Source of the DNA: an uncultured Collinsella sp. | GTDB taxonomy: Bacteria; Actinomycetota; Coriobacteriia; Coriobacteriales; Coriobacteriaceae | DNA length: 8,341 bases | Direction of reading: 5' to 3' | Assembly (NCBI GenBank): GCA_902494685.1 | Contig: CABUUE010000064.1 | Span: 1-8,341 of the forward strand | Shown: positions 1 through 4,891 of the stretch, in pieces | Layout of the letters: every line of letters starts with the position of its first letter | How positions within the stretch are numbered: the first letter of the stretch is position 1 | The notes under the pieces: model-generated | The model's database searches: none | Seen by the model: the letters and a program-made list of their open reading frames with translations, nothing else | Told to the model about the DNA's origin: nothing | Made by a program: the position numbers and the translations under genes

Positions 1-1316
1 TGATGGAGGTTCAGTTTAAGAGCGGCATCCATTCCGATCGCATCGCCGCCATCGGCATCTCCAACCAGCGCGAGACCACGGTGGTCTGGGACCGCGTGAG
101 CGGCCAGCCCATCTATAACGCCATCGTATGGCAGTGCCGTTGTACCGCGCCGGCGATCGACGCGTTGGTTGAACGGGGTTGCGAGGAGCTGGTGCGCTCC
201 CGCACGGGACTTACGCTTGACCCGTATTTCTCGGCCTCTAAGGTGCAGTGGATTCTCGACAACGTCGACGGCGCACGCGAGAGCGCGGCGGCGGGCGACC
301 TCATGTTTGGCACCATCGACACCTGGCTCATCTACAACCTCACCGGCGGCCAGGTCTTTGCCACCGACTACACCAATGCCAGCCGCACGGCACTCTTTAA
401 TATCCATACGCTCGATTGGGACGACGACCTGCTGGCGCTCTTTGACGTTCCACGTTCCATGATGCCCGAGGTTCGTTGGAGCTCGGGCGACTACGGCCGC
501 GTCGCGAGCGACATCATGACCAACATGCCGCCCATCATGGGCGTGGCGGGCGATCAGCAGGCGTCGCTGTTCGGCCACTGCTGCTTCCATCCCGGCCAGA
601 CCAAAAACACCTATGGCACGGGTTGCTTTATGCTCATGAACACCGGCGACGAGGTCGTCGAATCCAAGAACGGTCTGGTCTCCACGATCGGTATCGCCGC
701 GGACGGCAAGATCAGCTATGCACTCGAGGGCTCCATCTTTGCTGCCGGTTCCACCATGAACTGGCTGCGCAACAACATCGGCATCATCTCGAGTGTGAGC
801 GAGTCGGCACAACTCGCCGCTTCGATCAACGACAATGAGGGCTGCTACTTCGTTCCCGCCTTTGCGGGTCTGGGCGCTCCCTGGTGGGACCCGCATGCCC
901 GCGGTATCGTGTGCGGTCTGACCGGCGCCTCGAGCCGTGCGACCATCGTACGTGCCGCCTGCGAATCCATGGCATATCAGAGCTACGACGTGCTGCGCGC
1001 CATGGAGCAGGACGTGGGACTTTCGATTGAGCGCCTGTCTGTCGATGGCGGTGCCTCGCGCAACGAGTTCATCATGCAATTCCAGGCCGATCTGCTGGAT
1101 ATCCCCGTGTTGCAGTGCGAGACGGTGGAGACCACGGCGATCGGTGCCGCGTACTTGGCGGGCCTTGCCGTCGGCTATTGGGAGGACCTGGAGGAGCTGG
1201 AGCAAAACGCTCAGATCGTTAAGACCTTCCTTCCCCATATGTCCGCCGAGCGCCGTGAGAGCAATCTCGCTGGTTGGCGTGATGCCGTCAAGCGTTCGCT
1301 CAACACCGCTCAGTAG
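1..1316 (+). CDS. glpK: Glycerol kinase, 5'-truncated by window edge
   Basis: Phosphorylates glycerol to sn-glycerol 3-phosphate with ATP in the cytoplasm, the entry step of glycerol use. Some 437 codons are visible. By comparison with remembered E. coli GlpK the first ~61 residues lie outside the window, so the in-frame ATG at 3 is internal and not the start; the full protein would be ~498 aa, normal for the family. Numbering from that ATG, the substrate-contact motifs NQRET (21-25), DPYF (73-76) and GDQQ (183-186, Asp184 as the expected catalytic base) are present, followed by KNTYGTGCFMLMN (201-213), the DGG nucleotide-site motif (348-350) and the FGGY-type signature GAAYLAGLAVGYW (381-393). 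The loop before GDQQ lacks the E. coli fructose-1,6-bisphosphate-binding GGTR segment and also the regulatory His of low-GC Gram-positive enzymes. No U-tract terminator follows the stop, so read-through into upp is possible. Identity is very secure. Confidence 0.97.
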   Translation, partial: MEVQFKSGIHSDRIAAIGISNQRETTVVWDRVSGQPIYNAIVWQCRCTAPAIDALVERGCEELVRSRTGLTLDPYFSASKVQWILDNVDGARESAAAGDLMFGTIDTWLIYNLTGGQVFATDYTNASRTALFNIHTLDWDDDLLALFDVPRSMMPEVRWSSGDYGRVASDIMTNMPPIMGVAGDQQASLFGHCCFHPGQTKNTYGTGCFMLMNTGDEVVESKNGLVSTIGIAADGKISYALEGSIFAAGSTMNWLRNNIGIISSVSESAQLAASINDNEGCYFVPAFAGLGAPWWDPHARGIVCGLTGASSRATIVRAACESMAYQSYDVLRAMEQDVGLSIERLSVDGGASRNEFIMQFQADLLDIPVLQCETVETTAIGAAYLAGLAVGYWEDLEELEQNAQIVKTFLPHMSAERRESNLAGWRDAVKRSLNTAQ

Positions 1317-1388
1317 GGTTGCGACGAGCTGCTCGATACAACAAACCGTTAAACTTATGCACGGCGCGCGGCAACAACATCGCCATGC

Positions 1389-1404
1389 GCCTTGTCAGCA
1401 AGGC
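1389..1404 (+). other. Small leader hairpin upstream of upp
   Basis: A perfect 6-bp inverted repeat, GCCTTG / CAAGGC, encloses a TCAG tetraloop 35 nt before the upp start codon. It is followed by CATCTTCC and not by a run of T, so it does not look like an intrinsic terminator. It could shape the upp leader or mark an mRNA processing point; no function can be assigned from sequence alone. A 16-nt hairpin of similar build occurs after atpB. Confidence 0.35.
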
Positions 1405-1439
1405 CATCTTCCGGCCGCAACGAAAGGGGCAATCAACCC

Positions 1440-2087
1440 ATGACCGTCACCTACGATACGTCCCGTGTGACCCTTGTCGATCACCCGCTCGTCCAGCATA
1501 AGCTGTCGATTCTGCGCGACAAAAACACCGGCACCAACCAGTTCCGCCAGCTCGTGCGCGAACTCGCACTTTTTGACGGCTACGAGGCCATGCGCGACCT
1601 GCCCATGGAAGACGTCGAAGTCGAGACCCCCATCACCACCGCAACGTTTAAGCAGCTCGCCGGCAAAAAGCTCGCCATCGTTCCCATTCTGCGTGCGGGC
1701 CTTGGCATGGTCGATGGCATCCTCGACTTGGTACCCTCCGCTCGCGTGGGCCACATCGGTATGGAGCGCGACGAGGTTACCCACGAGCCGCATGAGTATT
1801 ACTGCAAGATGCCCAAGGATATCGACCAGCGCATCTGCCTGGTCGTCGACCCCATGCTCGCCACGGGCGGTTCGGCCGAGATGGCCATCAGCTACCTGCG
1901 CGAGCGCGGCGTCAAGGACATCCGCATGCTGTGCATCGTCGCGGCCCCCGAGGGCCTCAAGTCGCTGACTGAGAAGGACCCCGATGTGCATATCTATGCC
2001 TGCGCCATCGACGACCATCTCAACGAAGCTGCCTACATCGTTCCCGGCCTGGGCGACGCCGGCGACCGCATCTACGGCACGCTGTAA
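1440..2087 (+). CDS. upp: Uracil phosphoribosyltransferase
   Basis: Makes UMP from uracil and phosphoribosyl pyrophosphate (pyrimidine salvage, cytoplasmic, type I phosphoribosyltransferase fold). The 215-aa product is close to the usual ~208-210. Visible family motifs are PILRAGLGMVDG (82-93), the PRPP-binding loop VVDPMLATGGSA (135-146) and the C-terminal uracil-binding stretch YIVPGLGDAGDRIYGT (199-214). The start is set at the ATG at 1440 because GAAAGGGG (1422-1429) sits 10 nt upstream and the N-terminus then matches the family. The frame stays open back to a TTG at 1392, but that would add 16 residues that do not resemble the family. It lies 123 nt after glpK; I found no convincing promoter in that spacer. 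Location just upstream of an atp operon matches the arrangement known in Bacillus. Identification is secure. Confidence 0.97.
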   Translation: MTVTYDTSRVTLVDHPLVQHKLSILRDKNTGTNQFRQLVRELALFDGYEAMRDLPMEDVEVETPITTATFKQLAGKKLAIVPILRAGLGMVDGILDLVPSARVGHIGMERDEVTHEPHEYYCKMPKDIDQRICLVVDPMLATGGSAEMAISYLRERGVKDIRMLCIVAAPEGLKSLTEKDPDVHIYACAIDDHLNEAAYIVPGLGDAGDRIYGTL

Positions 2088-2129
2088 TCTCTGGGCCATA
2101 CCGGCTAACGTCGAAAATACGAAGAAATG

Positions 2130-2164
2130 GTGCGCGCGGGCGAGCAAAAGACGACCGCGCGCAC
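2130..2164 (+). terminator. GC-rich hairpin, probable upp terminator
   Basis: A perfect 10-bp inverted repeat, GTGCGCGCGG / CCGCGCGCAC, with a 15-nt loop (2140-2154) begins 43 nt after the upp stop codon and is the strongest stem in the intergenic region. On the + strand the stem is followed by TCCTGTTAACGG, without a U-tract, so it is not a textbook intrinsic terminator. Read on the - strand it is followed by a pyrimidine-rich CATTTCTTCGTATTTTC. Its position between upp and the atp promoter argues for a termination or 3'-end stabilising role. Confidence 0.55.
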
Positions 2165-2262
2165 TCCTGTTAACGGACGTTTTGCCCTGCAGGGTTCGAG
2201 AAAAACGTATTACCGTACCTGCGGCATAAAGAAGGTCTTAAGAAAACGAACAGGTGCGTATT

Positions 2263-2281
2263 AACCGATGCTTTTTCGGTT
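2263..2281 (+). other. Short hairpin abutting the atp promoter
   Basis: AACCGA / TCGGTT form a perfect 6-bp stem around a TGCTTTT loop. The right arm overlaps the first two bases of the proposed -35 box at 2280. It may be a weak second terminator insulating the promoter from upstream transcription, or a protein-binding dyad. It could also be chance in an AT-richer stretch. Confidence 0.3.
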
Positions 2282-2307
2282 GTACTTTAGCGATTGGCTC
2301 GTACAAT
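2280..2307 (+). promoter_or_regulatory. Putative promoter of the atp operon
   Basis: TTGTAC (2280-2285; 3 of 6 bases match the -35 consensus) and TACAAT (2302-2307; 5 of 6 match the -10 consensus) are separated by 16 nt. The site lies in the AT-richest part of the spacer, after the upp hairpin and 63 nt before the first gene of the atp cluster. Transcription would be expected to begin around 2313-2316. This is a consensus match by eye only. Confidence 0.55.
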
Positions 2308-2315
2308 AGTCACCA

Positions 2316-2348
2316 ATGTTTGGCGGGAACTGTCCTGTGAGGCGATAA
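2316..2348 (+). other. Possible leaderless 10-codon upstream reading frame
   Basis: An ATG at 2316 opens the frame MFGGNCPVRR and ends with TAA at 2346-2348. It starts at or next to the predicted transcription start and so could be translated without a leader, a mode common in actinobacteria. It ends with AGG and CGA arginine codons, which look uncommon in the neighbouring genes, 21 nt before the first structural gene. There is no evidence of expression beyond position and frame; it may be chance. Confidence 0.2.
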
Positions 2349-2369
2349 AAAAGGAAAGTGAGGACGCCA

Positions 2370-2681
2370 GTGTTTCAGATAGCCGATCTGCTCGCTATCG
2401 TTGCAGGTGCCATCGCGGGCGCGATTGCCTTCCTTCCCTTTGTCTTTACGCTCAAGCCGGTTCTTGACGATAAGCAGAATGCGGACATGCTCAAGGGTAT
2501 GGTGAGTCTCGCGGTCTCGGCAATCGCGTTGCTTGTCTTTACCTTGGTTGTGTTTGTGTTGTTCGGAGAGGCATTTCGCATGTTCCTCCTGGGCGAGGCG
2601 ATCGGCTTCGTGGCCTTTATGGCCGCCTGCGCGGTTCGCGTCGCCAAGGCGCTGCGAGATCCTCATGAGGTCGAAAGGTAA
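2370..2681 (+). CDS. Small three-helix membrane protein in the atpI position
   Basis: A 103-aa, strongly hydrophobic protein with three predicted membrane helices at about residues 7-27, 43-66 and 71-91, a short charged loop between the first two (about 31-42, with DDK) and a basic/acidic tail (RVAKALRDPHEVER). It is the first gene of the atp cluster and ends 3 nt before atpB, with its last codons supplying atpB's ribosome binding site. AtpI proteins, proposed to help c-ring assembly or Mg2+ handling, occupy this place in other bacteria and usually have about four helices; I do not see a clear AtpI motif, so the relation is inferred from position. I prefer the GTG at 2370, preceded by GTGAGGA with a 6-nt gap, over the in-frame GTG at 2358, which lies only 1 nt from AAGGAAA; the longer form would be 107 aa. 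That this is a gene is likely; its role is not established. Confidence 0.8.
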   Translation: MFQIADLLAIVAGAIAGAIAFLPFVFTLKPVLDDKQNADMLKGMVSLAVSAIALLVFTLVVFVLFGEAFRMFLLGEAIGFVAFMAACAVRVAKALRDPHEVER

Positions 2682-2684
2682 GTC

Positions 2685-3488
2685 GTGGAAATTTTTGAAA
2701 AGCTGCCTGATGAGATTAATCATCTGGTCAGCGAGTTCAGCTCCACCCCTGTCGTGGGCGATCTGAGCTGCGGCATCACGCAGTACTCGTTTTGGCTGAT
2801 CGTCTCCACGATCGTGCTCCTGATCGTCCTGGCCGTGTTCAAGAAGAAGCAGACCCTGGTTCCCAAGGGCTTCTTCGTCAACGGTTTCGAGTACATCATC
2901 GAGTACGTCGAGAACGATATCGGCAAGGGTGTCGTGGGTGAGAACTGGAAGAAGCACTTCCCGTTCCTGTGCTCGCTTTTCCTGTTCATCCTGATCAATA
3001 ACATGATCGGCCTGATCCCGGGAATGAAGCCCGGCACCGGCGCAATCGGCTCCACCGCCGCACTCGCCATTTTCGCCTTCGTGTACTTCATCTACTACGG
3101 ATGCAAGGCTCACGGCGTGATCGGCTACATCAAGAGCCTCGCCCCGCAGGGCGTGAGCTTCCCGATGAACGTGCTCGTGTGGGTCGTCGAGCTTTTCTCG
3201 ACCTTCCTGCGCCTCATCACGCTTGCCGTCCGTCTGTTCTGCAACATGTTCGCAGGACACGTGGTCATGGGCTCGTTCGCCATCATGGCGAGCATGTTCA
3301 TGCAGCCGCTGCTTCAGCAGGTTTCCGCGGCCCACGCCGTCGGCGCCCTGCCTTCGCTGGCCTGGCTTGCCATCCTCATCCTGATCTATGCGATCGAGCT
3401 TGTGGTCGGCGCCATCCAGGCTTACGTCTTCACGGTCCTTACCGCCGTGTATGTCTCCGAGGCAGAGGAGGTCGCGGAGGAGGAGTAG
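2685..3488 (+). CDS. atpB: F-type ATP synthase subunit a
   Basis: The membrane stator subunit that forms the two half-channels through which ions reach and leave the c-ring. The 267-aa length is typical. The essential arginine lies in LAVRLFCNMFAGH (Arg183, equivalent to E. coli Arg210), and a conserved glutamine is seen in GAIQAYVFTVLTAVYVS (Gln245). Hydrophobic segments cover about 35-52, 93-114, 121-140, 160-181, 184-208 and 223-257; NNMIGLIPGMKPGT (105-118) is characteristic. The position after the Arg motif that is Gly in E. coli (RLFGN) is Cys here, and the E. coli Glu219 equivalent is His. The protein ends in an acidic tail, EAEEVAEEE. The start is GTG with AAAGG (2674-2678) 6 nt upstream, inside the end of the preceding gene. 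A 124-nt structured gap follows before atpE. Identification is secure. Confidence 0.97.
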   Translation: MEIFEKLPDEINHLVSEFSSTPVVGDLSCGITQYSFWLIVSTIVLLIVLAVFKKKQTLVPKGFFVNGFEYIIEYVENDIGKGVVGENWKKHFPFLCSLFLFILINNMIGLIPGMKPGTGAIGSTAALAIFAFVYFIYYGCKAHGVIGYIKSLAPQGVSFPMNVLVWVVELFSTFLRLITLAVRLFCNMFAGHVVMGSFAIMASMFMQPLLQQVSAAHAVGALPSLAWLAILILIYAIELVVGAIQAYVFTVLTAVYVSEAEEVAEEE

Positions 3489-3500
3489 TCTTCCGTTCGT

Positions 3501-3516
3501 GCCTTAAAGGTAAGGC
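3501..3516 (+). other. Hairpin just after atpB
   Basis: A perfect 6-bp stem, GCCTTA / TAAGGC, closes an AAGG tetraloop 12 nt past the atpB stop and is followed by AATTCGTTAAACC, a weakly T-containing stretch. It lies in the only long gap inside the operon. It could act as a partial terminator, an RNase barrier or a cleavage site that uncouples atpE from atpB; which of these cannot be told from sequence. Confidence 0.4.
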
Positions 3517-3529
3517 AATTCGTTAAACC

Positions 3530-3557
3530 GCCGGTGCCCGTACCCATGGAGCCCGGC
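3530..3557 (+). other. Second inverted repeat in the atpB-atpE spacer
   Basis: GCCGG / CCGGC form a 5-bp stem with an 18-nt loop, followed by an AT-rich tract (AGTTATAAAAAGGTTAT). The TATAAA at 3561-3566 resembles a -10 box but has no matching -35 at 16-18 nt, so I do not call a promoter. The element may help set the translation or stability of the atpE message. Confidence 0.25.
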
Positions 3558-3600
3558 AGTTATAAAAAGGTTATCCTGCGTGAAATAAGACACGCACGAC

Positions 3601-3608
3601 AAAGGAGG
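3601..3608 (+). promoter_or_regulatory. Strong ribosome binding site of atpE
   Basis: AAAGGAGG is an extended match to the anti-Shine-Dalgarno sequence, ending 4 nt before the GTG start. It fixes that start: the frame has an upstream stop at 3586-3588 and no other initiation codon between them. A strong site is expected because the c subunit is needed in about ten or more copies per enzyme. Confidence 0.8.
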
Positions 3609-3612
3609 AATC

Positions 3613-3807
3613 GTGGGAGTTATCGGTTACGGTCTCGGTGTTATCGGCGCTGGTCTTGCTATCGGCCTGTCTGCTCTGGGTGCTACGGGTGCTATGGCCC
3701 GTCAGCCTGAGGTCCAGGGCCGCGTGTTCACCGTCTTCATCATGGGCTCCGCTTTCGGCGAGGCTCTGGCTCTGATCGGCTTCGTTGTCGCGCTGATCGT
3801 TAAATAG
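3613..3807 (+). CDS. atpE: F-type ATP synthase subunit c (short form)
   Basis: Forms the rotating membrane ring that carries the translocated ion. The 64-aa protein is a helical hairpin: a glycine-rich first helix (about 2-27), the polar loop ARQPE (29-33), and a second helix (about 38-63) with the ion-binding carboxylate Glu50 in GSAFGEALALIGF. The family is usually about 70-80 aa, so this is compact, missing a few residues at both ends. The residue after the Glu is Ala, and the Gln of the sodium-binding signature is not evident in helix 1, so a proton is the likelier coupling ion. The start is the GTG at 3613, the only possible one after the in-frame stop at 3586. Codon use differs from its neighbours: 8 of 10 alanines are GCT and 6 of 13 glycines GGT, as expected for a highly expressed gene. 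Identification is secure. Confidence 0.96.
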   Translation: MGVIGYGLGVIGAGLAIGLSALGATGAMARQPEVQGRVFTVFIMGSAFGEALALIGFVVALIVK

Positions 3808-3822
3808 CACGGAGCGTCAAGT

Positions 3823-4425
3823 ATGAATCTTTCATCCCAGAAGAGCGCGATCGCACTCTCCGCGTCCGCGGCCGCGCTGCTCATGCCGGTTTCCGCGTTC
3901 GCCGAGGACGGCGCCGCCGGTGCGGACATCCTCATCCCTAAGATGGCGGAGTTCATCCCGGCGCTTATCGCCTTCCTGATTATCTGGATCGTGCTGGCCA
4001 AGGTCGCCCTGCCGGGCATCATGAAAACCATGGAGGAGCGCGGCAAGAAGATCGAGGAGAGCCTCGACGAGGCCGAGAAGACCAAGCAGGAGGCTATCGC
4101 CAAGCGCGCTGAGTCCGACTCGATCGTCACCGACGCCCGTCGTCAGGCTGCCGACATCGTTCTCGAGGCCCGTAAGGACGCCGAGTCCGAGCGTGCCCGT
4201 ATCATCGAGGCTGCTCACAAGGAGGCCGAGGAGATCATCGCCAAGGCCCATACGACCGTCGAGGACGAGCGCAAGTCCATCTACGCCGGTGCCGCGAGCT
4301 CCATCGCCGACCTGTCCGTTGCCGTCGCCACCAAGATCGTGGGCGAGGCACTCGAGGACGATGCCGAGCAGAAGAAGCTCATCGAGCGCTACATCCAGGA
4401 AGCAGGTAGCCTGAATGCCGACTAG
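3823..4425 (+). CDS. atpF: F-type ATP synthase subunit b with signal-peptide-like N-terminus
   Basis: The peripheral stalk subunit that holds the catalytic head against the membrane part. The order in the 200-aa product is: a signal-peptide-like segment (1-27: Lys7, an Ala/Leu-rich core, then AFA before ED at 28-29), a short linker, one membrane helix (about 42-63), the conserved junction LPGIMKTMEERGKKIEESL (63-81), a long charged coiled coil (about 70-155) and a C-terminal delta-contacting region (about 156-200). If cleaved at AFA, the mature chain would be about 173 aa, close to ordinary b subunits. The start at 3823 has GGAG (3811-3814) 8 nt upstream; the internal Met codons at 3883 and 3943 have no such site. 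It follows atpE by 15 nt and overlaps atpH by 11 nt. Identification as b is secure; cleavage is inferred. Confidence 0.95.
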   Translation: MNLSSQKSAIALSASAAALLMPVSAFAEDGAAGADILIPKMAEFIPALIAFLIIWIVLAKVALPGIMKTMEERGKKIEESLDEAEKTKQEAIAKRAESDSIVTDARRQAADIVLEARKDAESERARIIEAAHKEAEEIIAKAHTTVEDERKSIYAGAASSIADLSVAVATKIVGEALEDDAEQKKLIERYIQEAGSLNAD

Positions 4426-4891
4426 CCGCTATCAGGACAAGGTGCTCGAGACCTACGCGCGTTCCCTTTTGGAAGCCGCCAAGGCCGAGAACCATGTGTT
4501 CGAGGACCTCGAGATGGTCGAGCGTTTGGCTTCTGCCAGCCCCGAGATCATCGCCGTGCTCGACACCATGTCCAAGCGCGACCAGCTCGACCTTCTTCCC
4601 AAGGTGGCAGCTGCCTTTAAGTATGTTGCCGAGGAAGACGAGGATGTAGTGGGCGTGACCGTCACCACGGCGATCCCGCTCGACGACGAGCTGCGTCAAA
4701 CCATCACTAAGAAATGCGAGCAGGACTTCGGCCGCAAGGTATTCCTTATCGAGCAGGTCGACCCGTCTATCGTGGGCGGCCTGGTGCTCGAGGCCCGCGG
4801 CGAGCGTCGTGACATTTCCGTCAAGACGCAGCTGCGCATCGCGCAGGAGACCCTCGCAAACTCTGCTAATTCGTACGGAGGTGAAGCCTAA
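4415..4891 (+). CDS. atpH: F-type ATP synthase subunit delta (short form)
   Basis: Links the b stalk to the top of the alpha/beta head. The 158-aa product is clearly shorter than the usual ~175-180. The N-terminal domain opens with the typical YARSLLEAA (14-22). The C-terminal domain is ordinary: VTVTTAIPLDDELRQ (81-95), FGRKVFLIEQVDPSIVGGLV (105-124) and a final helix (about 135-150). Between the YAR motif and VTTA there are about 73 residues, against about 105 in E. coli, and the shortfall seems to fall near residues 40-55, where helices of the alpha-binding bundle normally lie. The ATG at 4415 lies inside the end of atpF (11-nt overlap) with only a weak AGG (4404-4406), suggesting translational coupling. 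Its stop overlaps the atpA start (TAATG). Identification is secure by position and C-terminal motifs; no frameshift is seen. Confidence 0.94.
   Translation: MPTSRYQDKVLETYARSLLEAAKAENHVFEDLEMVERLASASPEIIAVLDTMSKRDQLDLLPKVAAAFKYVAEEDEDVVGVTVTTAIPLDDELRQTITKKCEQDFGRKVFLIEQVDPSIVGGLVLEARGERRDISVKTQLRIAQETLANSANSYGGEA
4877..4884 (+). promoter_or_regulatory. Ribosome binding site of atpA
   Basis: GGAGGTGA is a full eight-base complement to the usual 16S rRNA tail. The GGAGG core ends 9 nt before the ATG at 4891, and the site lies within the last codons of atpH. It fixes the atpA start and indicates strong initiation at a TAATG stop-start junction. Confidence 0.85.

Noticed and set aside
1319..1355. 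A promoter for upp (TTGCGA at 1319, TACAAC or TAAACT downstream)
   Set aside because: The spacings are about 12 and 25 nt, both outside the working range.
1392..1439. A TTG-initiated 16-residue extension of upp
   Set aside because: The added residues do not resemble the family, the TTG has no ribosome binding site, and the ATG at 1440 has a good one.
1395..2147. A 250-codon open frame on the - strand opposite upp
   Set aside because: Antisense shadow with no family motif; it also runs through the intergenic hairpin.
2185..2194. Perfect 10-bp palindrome CCCTGCAGGG in the upp-atp spacer, considered as an operator
   Set aside because: It lies about 90 nt upstream of the proposed -35 box, has no second copy in the window and matches no operator I know.
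2310..3335. A 341-codon open frame on the - strand opposite the three-helix gene and most of atpB
   Set aside because: The translation is His/Asp/Glu-rich low complexity, a typical antisense product of membrane-protein codons, and it would run across the atp promoter-leader region.
3561..3566. TATAAA in the atpB-atpE spacer as an internal promoter -10 box
   Set aside because: No acceptable -35 hexamer occurs 16-18 nt upstream.
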